A DNA stretch of 64,000 nt from Clostridioides sp. (lineage in GTDB: Bacteria > Bacillota > Clostridia > Peptostreptococcales > Peptostreptococcaceae): NCBI GenBank assembly GCA_031261505.1, contig JAISJN010000008.1, positions 186,001-250,000 on the forward strand. Direction: 5' to 3'. Shown piece by piece: positions 34,592-44,300 of this stretch; the first letter of the stretch is position 1; every line of letters begins with the position of its first letter. Below the pieces are notes generated by a model. It saw only the letters and a list, made by a program, of their open reading frames with translations, ran no database searches and had not been told where the DNA came from. The position numbers were made by a program, and so were the translations under genes.

Positions 34592-35491
34592 TTAATCTCC
34601 GTATATATCTCTGACATCTTCAAGAGTTATTTTGCCTATTTTTCCTTCTCTAAATTCATTTAATACGGTCTTTGCAATTCTAGTATAATCTAATTCGTTC
34701 TTTCCAGCCTTAAATCCCCTTTTAATGCCTATCATATCCATGGTCTCAAGAGGAGTTTCACCTATGCTTTCTAGTTTATATCTCTCTTTTAATTTTTCTG
34801 GCTCGATTTCGCTTAATCTCTCTATTAACCTCAGTCCCAATGTCTCAACGTCTAGTACTTCATCTCTTATCGCCCTGCTAAACGCCAGGTTTATTGCAAC
34901 TTCTTGATCTTCAAATTTAGGCCATAGTATACCAGGTGTATCTAGTAGCTCTAGGTCTCCCTTTAGCCTAACCCATTGTTTTCCCTTTGTCACACCAGGT
35001 TTATCCCCAGTTTGAGTACTTTTCTTACCTGTTAGCTTATTGATTAGAGATGACTTTCCGACGTTTGGCACTCCGACTATCATAAGCCTTATAGCACGCT
35101 CTTTACGTCCTTTCTCTATAAACTTATCCATCTTTTCCCTTGTTACCTTCTTACACTCTTCTGTAAGCTTATTTACCCCAGTGCCCTTCATTGCATCTAT
35201 TGGTATAGCCTTTATTCCCTTTTTATCGTAATACCTTATCCATCTATCCGTCTTTTCTCTATCAGCCATGTCGATTTTGTTTAAGACGACAACCCTAGGT
35301 TTATCTCCGACTAGATCGTCTATCTCGGGATTTCTACTGCTAAATGGAATTCTAGCATCCAGTAGTTCTACAACTACGTCTACTAATTTCAAGTTATTTT
35401 GTACCATTTCCCTGGTCTTTTTCATATGACCCGGGAACCAGTTTATATTCATATCATCGCTCATTAGGTACTCATCGTAATCCTTTGGCAT
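34592..35491 (-). CDS. rbgA: Ribosome biogenesis GTPase RbgA (YlqF)
   Basis: The 299-residue circularly permuted GTPase helps a late step of 50S subunit assembly. The G motifs occur in permuted order: VLNKIDM (G4), then GVPNVGKSSLINKLTGKKS (G1), then LLDTPGILWPKFED (G3). NINWFPGHMKKTREM near the start is the family hallmark. The ATG at 35491 follows GAGGTG; a GTG at 35500 would overlap that site. It is separated from rplS by a terminator-like hairpin (35541-35587). Confidence 0.95.
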   Translation of the reverse strand: MPKDYDEYLMSDDMNINWFPGHMKKTREMVQNNLKLVDVVVELLDARIPFSSRNPEIDDLVGDKPRVVVLNKIDMADREKTDRWIRYYDKKGIKAIPIDAMKGTGVNKLTEECKKVTREKMDKFIEKGRKERAIRLMIVGVPNVGKSSLINKLTGKKSTQTGDKPGVTKGKQWVRLKGDLELLDTPGILWPKFEDQEVAINLAFSRAIRDEVLDVETLGLRLIERLSEIEPEKLKERYKLESIGETPLETMDMIGIKRGFKAGKNELDYTRIAKTVLNEFREGKIGKITLEDVRDIYGD

Positions 35492-35540
35492 TCGTTTCAC
35501 CTCTCATCTCATTTTAACCATTATTGCTAAAATGTAAACA

Positions 35541-35587
35541 GGGCTGGATTCTAAATAGAAGTATAAGCACTCTACTTTATCCAGCCC
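35541..35587 (-). terminator. Probable terminator after rplS
   Basis: GGGCTGGAT and ATCCAGCCC are perfect complements around a loop that itself pairs (AGAAGTA/TACTT). The minus strand continues with TGTTTACATTTTAG. It lies 24 bp past the rplS stop. Confidence 0.7.
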
Positions 35588-35610
35588 CATCACTACAGCA
35601 AGTCCGATAA

Positions 35611-35958
35611 CTATCTTCTAGCTTCTTTTATCTTAGCAGCTTTACCTACTCTACCTCTTAAGTAGTTTAGTTTAGCTCTTCTTACTTTACCGTGTCTAGT
35701 TACTTCAATTTTTTCTATTTTTGGAGAGTGCATTGGGAAAGTTCTTTCAACACCTACACCAAAAGATATTTTTCTAACAGTGAAAGTTTCTCTAGCTCCT
35801 CCACCTTGTCTTTTTAAAACTACACCTTCGAATACTTGGATTCTTTCTCTTTTTCCTTCTATTATTCTTACGTGTACTTTTACAGTATCCCCAGGTCCAA
35901 AGTTAGGGACATCGTTTTTAAGTTGTTCTTGTTCTAATGCTCTTAGTATTTCATTCAT
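35611..35958 (-). CDS. rplS: 50S ribosomal protein L19
   Basis: The 115-residue protein has the L19 signature [47 protein letters not shown] and [12 protein letters not shown]19 sits at the interface between the ribosomal subunits. The ATG at 35958 follows GGAGGA; a start 21 bases upstream is rejected. It is the last gene of a rimM-trmD-rplS unit, although the 127 bp to trmD leave room for a separate promoter. Confidence 0.97.
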   Translation of the reverse strand: MNEILRALEQEQLKNDVPNFGPGDTVKVHVRIIEGKRERIQVFEGVVLKRQGGGARETFTVRKISFGVGVERTFPMHSPKIEKIEVTRHGKVRRAKLNYLRGRVGKAAKIKEARR

Positions 35959-36085
35959 ATTTCTTCCTCCTGATATCATAGACGTTCTTAACTACTGACC
36001 AATGTAAACAGAGGAACGCCCGTATTTTCAACATTTTATATTATACACTAAAAACTCATAAAAGTTAATACTTTTTATTATATTT

Positions 36086-36820
36086 TTATTTGTTTTTGCG
36101 TTTTTTATTGCTCTTTGAAGCATTTACCTGTTTTTCATATTTTTCGTACAGGTCGAGACGCCTTTGCCTTGTCAATTTGACGGACTCATCCTGCCTCCAC
36201 CCTGCAATATTCTTGTGGTTTCCAGATAGAAGCACTTCCGGTACCTCTAGCCCTTCAAATTCCCTAGGTCTTGTGTAATGCGGATACTCGAGCAAGTCAC
36301 CTGTGAAAGACTCATCCTCATACGACTCCTCATGACCCAATACCCCGGGTATCAGCCTCGATATAGCATCAACCATGATAAGTGCCGGCAGCTCGCCTCC
36401 TGTTAGGACGTAATCTCCTATGGACACCTCGTCCGTCACAATTAAATCGATTATTCTCTGGTCAATGCCTTCATAATGTCCGCACAACAGGATAACATCT
36501 TCTGCTAGAGATAATTCACCTGCGATTTTTTGTTCAAATACCCTTCCCTTTGGCGTAAGGTAAATCACCTGTGGATTTTCTATTTTAAATTTTTCTACAA
36601 TATATCTATAGGTATCGTATACTGGCTGTGGCGTCATCACCATCCCAGCTCCACCGCCAAACGGATAGTCATCTACCTTCTTGTGCTTGTTTAAAGAAAA
36701 ATCCCTTATATTGTACGTATAAAGTTCTACAATACCTTTTTCTATAGCTCTTTTCATTATACTCTCACCCATGTACGAGGTAAAAATATCTGGGAATAGA
36801 GTCATTATGTGAAATCTCAT
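36086..36820 (-). CDS. trmD: tRNA (guanine-N1)-methyltransferase TrmD
   Basis: The 244-residue SPOUT methyltransferase makes m1G37 next to the anticodon to prevent frameshifting. The trefoil-knot motifs are visible: YLTPKGRVF, LLCGHYEGIDQR, EVSIGDYVLTGGELPAL and DAISRLIPGVLG, followed by EYPHYTRPREFEG and LLSGNHKNI. The tail is lysine-rich. It starts 8 bases after the rimM stop, so the two are translated from one transcript. Confidence 0.97.
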   Translation of the reverse strand: MRFHIMTLFPDIFTSYMGESIMKRAIEKGIVELYTYNIRDFSLNKHKKVDDYPFGGGAGMVMTPQPVYDTYRYIVEKFKIENPQVIYLTPKGRVFEQKIAGELSLAEDVILLCGHYEGIDQRIIDLIVTDEVSIGDYVLTGGELPALIMVDAISRLIPGVLGHEESYEDESFTGDLLEYPHYTRPREFEGLEVPEVLLSGNHKNIAGWRQDESVKLTRQRRLDLYEKYEKQVNASKSNKKRKNK

Positions 36821-36828
36821 ATTTCCAC

Positions 36829-37341
36829 CTAGTCCAACATTCCCTTGATAGGGTCGATAATCATTTTTCTATCTTCTAGGTTGATTTCTGGCACGAATTT
36901 AAGTATCGCTGGAATCATATATTCTTTTTCCCCGTCATCGATAACGTAGACGTCGTTTGCAGAGTACTGAAGTACGTCTTTTAACACACCTACGTATTTT
37001 CCATCGATTGTGTACGCTTCAATACCCAGTATATCAGCCACAAAGAATTCTTCCTCTTCTAGACTTTTGCTGTTTTCCCTATCTACGTACATGTATTTAG
37101 TCTTTAATTTTTCAGCATCGTCTATATGATCTATACCCTTTATCTTCATTATAACCATTTGTGCCTTATATCTTACCTTTTCAACCTCATATGGTATCTT
37201 TAAATCTTTATCTAAATAAAACTTTTCCAATTCGTCGAATCTATCTATATCACTAGTATATGGATATACCCTTACCTCGCCTTTTAGACCTTGAGTATTT
37301 ACGATTTGACCTATTTTAAAATAAGATAATTTTTCTTCCAT
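36829..37341 (-). CDS. rimM: 16S rRNA processing protein RimM
   Basis: The 170-residue 30S maturation factor binds S19. The N-terminal barrel has YFKIGQIVNTQGLKGEVRVYPYTSD and the PRC-barrel C-terminal half has LEEEEFFVADILGIEAYTIDG and YMIPAILKFVPEINLEDRKM. It precedes trmD directly. Between it and khpA there are a terminator and a truncated repeat, so rimM-trmD is a transcription unit apart from ffh-rpsP-khpA; in many Firmicutes these genes form a single operon. Confidence 0.95.
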   Translation of the reverse strand: MEEKLSYFKIGQIVNTQGLKGEVRVYPYTSDIDRFDELEKFYLDKDLKIPYEVEKVRYKAQMVIMKIKGIDHIDDAEKLKTKYMYVDRENSKSLEEEEFFVADILGIEAYTIDGKYVGVLKDVLQYSANDVYVIDDGEKEYMIPAILKFVPEINLEDRKMIIDPIKGMLD

Positions 37342-37443
37342 ACTCTCACCTTCATTTCATATTGATTCGTATTTTACATCGCTCTACTTGTATTGATTAT
37401 GACTTCATATAAATCTATTTATACTTCACATCGTTCTTCTTGT

Positions 37444-37478
37444 AAAAAAATAAAGAGTCCAGAGACTCTTCATTTTTT
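37444..37478 (-). terminator. Intrinsic terminator of the ylxM-ffh-rpsP-khpA operon
   Basis: AAGAGTC (37453-37459) and GACTCTT (37464-37470) pair, flanked by A7 and T7 runs. It lies just past the truncated repeat that follows khpA. Confidence 0.85.
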
Positions 37479-37489
37479 TGATTTCCGCT

Positions 37490-37548
37490 CTTGCATTTCG
37501 AGAATTGCACCCCACCTCTACAGGTGGGGTACATTTATCTCAAGTTAT
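37490..37548 (+). repeat. Truncated two-hairpin element after khpA
   Basis: Only the second half exists: CATTTCGAGAATTGC, second hairpin CCCCACCTCTACAGGTGGGG (perfect 8-bp arms) and right end ACATTTATCTCAAGTTAT. The TTA in the right end is the TAA stop of khpA on the minus strand. Confidence 0.85.
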
Positions 37549-37772
37549 ATTATTTCAAGCGTAACCTTTACTCTATCTTTATTTGCTACCGATCTTACAA
37601 CAGTCCTTATAGCCTTTGCTATCCTACCTTGTTTTCCGATAACTTTTCCCATATCGTCTTCAGCTACTGTGAGTTTTAATGTAATTACTCCATTTTCCTC
37701 TATTTCACTTACATATACGTCATCTGGGTTATCAACAAGAGCTTTAGCTATATTCTCAACTAACTCCCTCAT
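37545..37772 (-). CDS. khpA: KH-domain RNA-binding protein KhpA
   Basis: The 75-residue single KH domain has the GKQG loop in MGKVIGKQGRIAKAIRTVV. KhpA pairs with KhpB (Jag) in Firmicutes and affects cell size and division through RNA binding. The ATG at 37772 (MRELVENIAKALVDNPD) is the family start and has AGGAG at proper spacing; an ATG at 37781 overlaps that site. Its TAA stop is supplied by the right end of a two-hairpin element. It lies 21 bp after rpsP. Confidence 0.93.
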   Translation of the reverse strand: MRELVENIAKALVDNPDDVYVSEIEENGVITLKLTVAEDDMGKVIGKQGRIAKAIRTVVRSVANKDRVKVTLEII

Positions 37773-37793
37773 ATCATACATCTCCTATGAAAC

Positions 37794-38057
37794 TTATTTA
37801 GAAGCTTCGAATTTTTCAGTTACTCCGTTGTCTTTGAATAACTTTTTAACTGTTTCTGTTGGTTGAGCACCTGTCTTTAACCATTTAACAGCTTTTTCGT
37901 CGTTTATTTTGATTTGTTTTGGTACTGATACTGGATTGTAGTATCCTATTTCTTCGATGAATTTACCATCTCTTGGTGATCTAGCATCTGCTACTACTAT
38001 TCTGTAGAAAGGTTTCTTATTTGCACCCATTCTTTTTAATCTTATTTTAACTGCCAT
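37794..38057 (-). CDS. rpsP: 30S ribosomal protein S16
   Basis: The 87-residue protein begins [42 protein letters not shown], the full S16 signature, followed by a [15 protein letters not shown] segment. S16 is needed for 30S assembly. The ATG at 38057 follows GGAGG. It lies between ffh (38 bp) and khpA (21 bp), the standard Firmicutes order. Confidence 0.98.
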   Translation of the reverse strand: MAVKIRLKRMGANKKPFYRIVVADARSPRDGKFIEEIGYYNPVSVPKQIKINDEKAVKWLKTGAQPTETVKKLFKDNGVTEKFEASK

Positions 38058-38095
38058 GTAAATTACCTCCAACGTTTTTTTGTTTTATATTTATT

Positions 38096-39448
38096 TTATT
38101 TGAAAAAAGGTAAACCTCCAAGTCCCCCTCTTTTTTTCATACCCTTTTGTGCACCCGTAAACATCTTCATCATCTTCTTCATTTCGTTGAATTGCTTTAT
38201 GAGTCTGTTTACTTCCTGTACACTTGTACCACTTCCCTTTGCAATACGCTTCTTCCTCGAAGCATTTAATATTGAAGGGTTTCTTCTTTCGTAGACTGTC
38301 ATAGACTGGATTATAGCCTTTGTCCTTCTCATTTCTTTTCCGTCTACATCGACATCACCGAGTTGGTCTTTAATATTGCCCATCCCCGGTATCATTCCGA
38401 TAATCTTATCAAGAGGTCCCATATTTTGAATCTGCTCTAGTTGTCCTAGGAAGTCCTCAAAGTCCATCTCTTGTTTTCTTATCTTTGCCTCTAGCTCTTT
38501 TGCTTTTTCTAGGTCTAGAGTTTCTTGGGCTTTTTCTATTAGACTGAGTACATCTCCCATACCCAGTATCCTAGATGCCATTCTCTCTGGATGGAAGGGT
38601 TCTATATCGTCTAATTTTTCGCCTGATCCGACGAATTTAATTGGCTTTCCTGTGACTGCCTTTATTGAAAGGGCAGCACCACCCCTTGTATCACCATCTA
38701 GTTTTGTAAGTATTACGCCGTCTATTCCGAGGGTTTCATTGAAGCTCTCAGCGACGTTTACCGCGTCCTGACCAGTCATTGAATCGACTACCAAGAGTAT
38801 CTCCTGTGGCATCACTTCTTTTTTGATAGATTTCAACTCGTCCATCAAGTTTTCATCTATGTGAAGTCTACCAGCGGTATCTATTATTACTATGTCATTT
38901 CCATTTTTCGAAGCGTGGGCAACTCCAGCCTTAGCAATATCCACTGGACTTTCTTTGTCTCCCATACTGAAAACTGGAATATCTACCTTTTCACCTACAA
39001 CTTGTAATTGCTTTATCGCAGCTGGTCTATATACGTCACAACCAACTAGCAATGGTCTTTTCCCTTGTTTCTTGAAGTAATTTCCCAGCTTGCCTGATGC
39101 AGTGGTCTTACCCGCACCTTGCAGACCTACCATCAGAAGTATTGTCGGAGGTTTCGGAGAAATATTCACCTTGCTCTGTACGTCTCCCATGAGCCCTGTG
39201 AGTTCTTCATTGACTATTTTGACGATTTGTTGACCTGGAGTCAGACTTTGCATAACTTCACTGCCAACACATCTTTCCTGAACCTTTAATATAAATTCCT
39301 TTACGACTTTGAAGTTTACGTCCGCTTCTAGAAGGGCTAGTTTAACTTCTCTCATCGCAGTCTTTATATCACTCTCTGTAAGTTTACCTTTGGATTTTAA
39401 CTTTCCAAATGCTCCCTGGAGCTTGTCTGATAATCCTTCAAAAATCAT
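38096..39448 (-). CDS. ffh: Signal recognition particle protein Ffh (SRP54)
   Basis: The 450-residue SRP GTPase delivers nascent membrane proteins to FtsY. It has the N domain (1-90), the G domain with [36 protein letters not shown] and [12 protein letters not shown], and a methionine-rich M domain (from about 300) with [19 protein letters not shown] and [15 protein letters not shown] for binding 4.5S RNA and signal peptides. It overlaps ylxM by 4 bases (ATGA), indicating translational coupling. Confidence 0.98.
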   Translation of the reverse strand: MIFEGLSDKLQGAFGKLKSKGKLTESDIKTAMREVKLALLEADVNFKVVKEFILKVQERCVGSEVMQSLTPGQQIVKIVNEELTGLMGDVQSKVNISPKPPTILLMVGLQGAGKTTASGKLGNYFKKQGKRPLLVGCDVYRPAAIKQLQVVGEKVDIPVFSMGDKESPVDIAKAGVAHASKNGNDIVIIDTAGRLHIDENLMDELKSIKKEVMPQEILLVVDSMTGQDAVNVAESFNETLGIDGVILTKLDGDTRGGAALSIKAVTGKPIKFVGSGEKLDDIEPFHPERMASRILGMGDVLSLIEKAQETLDLEKAKELEAKIRKQEMDFEDFLGQLEQIQNMGPLDKIIGMIPGMGNIKDQLGDVDVDGKEMRRTKAIIQSMTVYERRNPSILNASRKKRIAKGSGTSVQEVNRLIKQFNEMKKMMKMFTGAQKGMKKRGGLGGLPFFK

Positions 39449-39810
39449 CTAATCATCCCCCTACATATATTCTCTATACTATCCAATTTAGGGATTGAGC
39501 CTCTACTGTCTTGCTGCGTCAAGTCTTTTTTGATTTCTTCGATAATTCTTAAAATCGACTTGACTTCTTCTTCGTGTTCGCTGAGCTTAGATACTAGGTG
39601 AAGTTTTTCTTCGTAATCTCTAAGTATCTTTTCTGAACGCTTCAGGGTATCGTACACGCCTTGTCTAGACACACCTAAATACTCACTTATTTCTCCAAGC
39701 GAGTAGTCTTCTTCATAATATAAACTTACTATCTCTTCTTGTTTACGGGTTAGTAATTCTCGATACTGTTCAAATAATAATCCAACTTCAACCATCTTTT
39801 CGATATTCAT
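39445..39810 (-). CDS. ylxM: SRP-associated HTH protein YlxM
   Basis: The 121-residue sigma-factor-like helix-turn-helix protein reads [32 protein letters not shown]. YlxM precedes ffh in most Firmicutes and in Streptococcus modulates SRP function. The ATG at 39810 follows GGAAGTG. It is the first gene of ylxM-ffh-rpsP-khpA and is preceded by a strong promoter with an inverted repeat at the transcription start. Confidence 0.93.
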   Translation of the reverse strand: MNIEKMVEVGLLFEQYRELLTRKQEEIVSLYYEEDYSLGEISEYLGVSRQGVYDTLKRSEKILRDYEEKLHLVSKLSEHEEEVKSILRIIEEIKKDLTQQDSRGSIPKLDSIENICRGMIR

Positions 39811-39843
39811 ATCAACACTTCCAAACACTATGCTCTTAGTTTA

Positions 39844-39867
39844 GTGTAAAGTAGATTAACTTTACAC
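39844..39867. promoter_or_regulatory. Inverted repeat at the ylxM transcription start, candidate operator
   Basis: GTGTAAAGT (39844-39852) and ACTTTACAC (39859-39867) are perfect complements with a 6-base centre, beginning 6 bp downstream of the -10. This is the expected start point, so a bound protein would block initiation. The arms share TAGTGTAAAG with the palindrome at 2529-2548. Confidence 0.6.
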
Positions 39868-39872
39868 ATTGT

Positions 39873-39901
39873 ATTGTATATCATAAATCAGACCTTGTCA
39901 A
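39873..39901 (-). promoter_or_regulatory. SigA-type promoter of ylxM-ffh-rpsP-khpA
   Basis: TTGACA (39896-39901) and TACAAT (39873-39878) with a 17-base spacer on the minus strand. Confidence 0.8.
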
Positions 39902-39934
39902 TATTATATTTGATTTTTCTCGTCCTTTATTTAT

Positions 39935-41218
39935 TTAATTATCAAATAGAGCTTCTGCAAACAGTTTTGCGTCGAAATCCTGAAGGTCTTCACTTCTCTC
40001 GCCGACACCTATTAGTTTGACTGGAACTCCAACTTCTGATTTGACGGCGATAACCACACCGCCCTTGGCTGTTCCGTCTAGTTTTGTTAAAACTATACCT
40101 GTGACATCACAGACCTCTTTAAACGCCTTTGCCTGTACTACTGCATTTTGTCCTGTAGTAGCGTCGACAACCAGTAGTATTTCCCTCTTAGCTTCTGGAA
40201 ATTCTCTATCTACTATTTTAAATATTTTGCCTAGCTCATTCATTAAATTCGTCTTGTTGTGAAGTCTTCCCGCAGTATCGCAGATCAGTACGTCTGTATT
40301 CCTAGCCTTTGCAGCCTTTACAGCATCAAACACTACTGCGCCAGGGTCTGCTCCCTCATGATGTTTGATTATATCCACATTCGCTCTCTTAGCCCAGACA
40401 TCAAGCTGTTCAGTTGCTGCAGCCCTAAATGTATCAGCTGCTCCTAGCAATACCTTCTTGCCTTCTTTTTTGTACCTCGTCGCCAATTTACCTATTGTAG
40501 TAGTCTTTCCAACTCCATTTACACCTACTACGAGGATGATACAAGGCGTTGGGTTGATATCTAGTTTCGATTCTTCATCTGTCAGAAGTTCTTCGACTAT
40601 ATCCTTTAGAGCTTCCCTTACCTGTAGAGGATCTTTTATTCCCTGATCTTTTATCTTGTTTCTCAGGCTATCTATTATCTCCATTGTCGTATTTACTCCG
40701 ACGTCCGAGGTTATCAATATCTCTTCTAGATCTTCTAGGAGTTCTTCATCGATTTTTGTGTATGAGTTTAGCACTGCATCGATTTTACCTGTTATCCCTT
40801 GTTTTGCCTTGCTCAGACCCTGTCTTAGTCTTTCAAACATATTTACTGGCTGAGTTTCTTCTTTAGGTTCTATTTCTTCTTTAGGTTCTGTTTCTTCCTT
40901 AAATCCTACTTTTTCTCTAGGGTCTACTTCTTCCTTAGATTCTAACGGCTCTATAAGGGCACCTTCATCCTCAGACACTTCCTCTGTGTATTCTGATTTC
41001 TCGTACACCTCTCCTGAGTCCTTAGATGAATCCATTTCTTGTAGTTCTGGTAACTCTACTTCTTCTAAAGCTTCTTCGTCTGATAATTCAAGTTCTTCTG
41101 AAACTTTTTCGCTAGACAGCTCAATATCTTCTGTAATGTCGTCTTGACTTTCTCGAGCATTAACCTCTTGTGAGTTAACTTCCTCTGTTTTTTTAGATTT
41201 AAAAAATTTCTTGAACAA
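39935..41218 (-). CDS. ftsY: Signal recognition particle receptor FtsY
   Basis: The protein of about 427 residues is the membrane receptor of the SRP. A basic start (KLFKKFFKSKK) is followed by a long acidic A domain of about 125 residues with EVDPREKVGFKEETEP-type repeats of KEE(I/T). The N and G domains then show LTSDVGVNTTMEI-type packing, GVNGVGKTTTIGKLA, DTAGRLHNK, TKLDGTAKGG and GVGERSEDLQDF. The likely start is a TTG at 41218, 6 bases after AGGAGG; a TTG at 41239 would precede the ribosome site. A two-hairpin element separates it from smc. Confidence 0.96.
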   Translation of the reverse strand: MFKKFFKSKKTEEVNSQEVNARESQDDITEDIELSSEKVSEELELSDEEALEEVELPELQEMDSSKDSGEVYEKSEYTEEVSEDEGALIEPLESKEEVDPREKVGFKEETEPKEEIEPKEETQPVNMFERLRQGLSKAKQGITGKIDAVLNSYTKIDEELLEDLEEILITSDVGVNTTMEIIDSLRNKIKDQGIKDPLQVREALKDIVEELLTDEESKLDINPTPCIILVVGVNGVGKTTTIGKLATRYKKEGKKVLLGAADTFRAAATEQLDVWAKRANVDIIKHHEGADPGAVVFDAVKAAKARNTDVLICDTAGRLHNKTNLMNELGKIFKIVDREFPEAKREILLVVDATTGQNAVVQAKAFKEVCDVTGIVLTKLDGTAKGGVVIAVKSEVGVPVKLIGVGERSEDLQDFDAKLFAEALFDN

Positions 41219-41264
41219 TTTTCTCCTCCTATTAACCAATGATTAAATGTTTATTGTTTATGCT

Positions 41265-41364
41265 GTAAAGTACTTGTGCTGGCGAGTACGTGGTGGTGTA
41301 TTTGCCCCACCAAAATGAGATTTACTCCCGCCACCTGAGAGGTGTGGATATCTCTCACAGCTAA
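41265..41364 (+). repeat. Two-hairpin intergenic element, second left-end type, after smc
   Basis: Left end GTACTTGTGCTGGCGAGTAC, first hairpin GTGGTGG...CCCCACC, linker AAAATGAGATTTACTCCCG, second hairpin CCACCTGAGAGGTGTGG, right end TCTCTCACAGCTAAA. The CTA near the right end is the TAG stop of smc (41361-41363). Confidence 0.85.
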
Positions 41365-44300
41365 ATGGCATCTGTTATCGACTCTGCCTCGCTCAGTTTT
41401 AGCCCTATTATCTTAGATATTGCCTTTTCCTGCATAGTGACACCGTATATGAAGTCGGAAGCCTGCATTGTTCCCCTTCTATGAGTAACTACGATGAACT
41501 GAGTTTGCTTTGATATTTCCTTTAAAAACTCTCCGAACTTGTCTATATTTGCATCGTCAAGCGGTGCTTCGATCTCATCTAATATACAAAACGGTGTCGG
41601 CTTTGTCATCAGTATTGCAAACAATATACATATAGCAGTCAAGGCTTTTTCTCCACCTGATAATAGGTTTAAAGTCTTCATCTTCTTCCCCGGTGGTTGT
41701 GATATTATTGTTATATCGCTGTCTAGTATATTTTCTCTGTCAACTAGCACGAGTTCTCCTCTTCCACCTCCGAATAGCCTATTGTGTACATACTTGTACT
41801 TCTCGTTTATTATATCAAAATTAACTTCAAATTCTTTCTTCATATTTGTTTCGAGCGAACTTATTATTTCCTCTATACTGAGTATCGATTCTTCTAAATC
41901 TTTTTTCTGAGCACTCAAGAAGTCGTATCTCTCTTTAATCTCCTCATACTCTTTTATTGAGTCTAGGCTTACACTTCCTAAGTCCTTTATCTGTTTTTTC
42001 ATTCCACTTATGGTTTTCTTTTCTACTTCTAGCTCATTATCTCTAAGTAGCTCTGCCTCTTCGCAGCTGATCTCGTATACCTCTTGTAATTTTGATACTA
42101 TACCATGTTGATTAGAAACAATTCTTTCAAGCCTTGATTCCACCTTAAATAAGCTGTCCTTTAGGCTTAAAAAGGCTCTATCTATTACCTTAGACTTAGT
42201 CTCTGCCTCTTCGAGTTTTGACCTTATACTAGCCTTTGATAGCTTCTTCTTATCTAAGCTTTCGAGGTTCTCCTCCAACTGAATTTTTAGGTTTTCTTTT
42301 TCATACTCCTCTATCTTCAGTTTCTCAGATAATGATTTTGATTCTCCCGCGTCCGAAGCCAGGTTTTGCTTTAGGACAACTATCTTTTTACCTAGTTCAT
42401 CACGGTCTTTTTTAATTCTAGATATATTGCTAGAAGTACTTTTTAAGACCTGTTCATTTTTGGCGAGTTCTATGCTGACCTTGTCGTAGTAGTCCTTTTC
42501 TTCCTCAAATGAATCGTTTTGCTCTGATAAAATTTCATTGGCTACATCTATTCTCTTTTTGTTTTCATCGTGTGCCTTCATCAATTCATCTACTTCTAGC
42601 TTGATTTCAGCCAACTTTCCATCGGTGTACTCAATATTTGTCTTTATTCCATCTTTTTCTCTAAGTAGTTTCTCCTGACTGAGCTCTAATGTCTGGATTT
42701 CTTTTTTTAAGTTGTTTGCAGAGAAACCGCCTTCCATTTTTTCATTTTCCAATTTCTTTATGTCTGCATCAATGATATGTATTTCCTTTTCTGACTCTTT
42801 TATTGAGTCTTCAATTTCAACCTTATTCGACTCTAGTATCTTTAGTTCTGATCCTAACTTGGCTGCTCCTTCTTCACATTCAGATATAATTCTCTTTCTT
42901 GAAAGAATGCTGCTGTTTTTCTTGAAACTACCTCCGCTCATAGAGCCTCCAGCATTTATAACGTCTCCGTCAAGCGTAACTACCCTGTACTTATGAGAAC
43001 TCATCCTTGCAACCTTAATAGCAAAATCCATATTTTCTGCTATAACAGTCCTACCTATTGCGTTTTCCACTACAGCTCTGAATTTTTCTTCGAAATCCAC
43101 TAGTTCACTCGCGATTCCAATCACTCCTGGAATATTTTTTATGCTATTAGAATCTAACCTACTGCCTCTGATTACACTCAGTGGAAGGAAGGTAACTCTT
43201 CCCAGATTATTTTTCTTCAGATAGTTTATAGCGTTTTTAGCATTTATTTCATCTTCGGTAACTATATTTTGTAGATAAGCCCCCATTGCCGACTCAATCG
43301 CCTTCTCGTACTTGGCTGGGACATTTACCAGCTGTCCTAATGCACCTATCACACCGCTGAGATCCTTATTTTTTAATACTTCTTTAACGCCCCTGTTAAA
43401 TCCTTCATAATGATTTTCCATATCCTTATATATCTTGACCTTAGATAGGTTGTCATTTATAGAGAATCTATGTTTTTTTATTCCCTCGTCCACACCGAAG
43501 AGCTCAACCCTAGATTTATTTAGAGTATCTATTTCAAGTTTTCTTTTTTCACCCAAGGCGGTTATCTTGTCCTCTAATTCAGAAATACTCTTCATTTTAA
43601 TTTGAATATCTGCAGTTTTTACTTCTATGCCAGATATCAAACCACTTATCTCCTCATCGATGTTTTGAGATCTTTGAAGCATGTTTTCCCTGTTGGCGTT
43701 GAGTGCAGATGAACTTCCCGTATGTTTCTGCCTTTTATTGAGTATATCTATTACTTCCTCTTTTAACTCTTCAACTTCCTGCACTAGTTTTTTGATAGAT
43801 AATTTTTTATTTGAGAACTTTTCATCTAGTCCTCCTATTTCAAACTTTAAATCCGCAACTAGTTTTTTATTCTGAAGAGCTTCTTTCTCCGCTTCCTCTA
43901 TCTCTAATTTATAAGCTGCTATTTTTTTATCTGAATCTTCTAGCTCGATTTCCTTTGCCTTTATATCTCTCTCGTTTCCGTCTATCTTCTCTAAGATTAC
44001 CTTTACAGAGGTTTCTTTTTCTGAGATTACTCCTTTGATAGAATCGATGTACTCTAAATCCTTCTCAATCAGGTCCTCAACTATCTGGGCCTCTTTTTGA
44101 AGTTGTGCGATATTCACTTCTACTTTCTCGCTCTCAACCTCTCTCTCTTTCAAGTTTGATTCGATTATCCTCTTGTGCTCCGAATCCTCCTCTATATCCT
44201 TTTTCATAGAGTCTATATCCCTCAAAAAACTATTGACCTCTAGAGTCTTTAAACTTTCGCTTAAGTTCGAGTATTTTTTAGCCTTGAGCTGTTGATTGTA

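Noticed and set aside
37490-37548. Repeat hairpin as the terminator of khpA
   Set aside because: It lacks a following T tract; the separate hairpin at 37444-37478 with A7/T7 flanks is a much better terminator.
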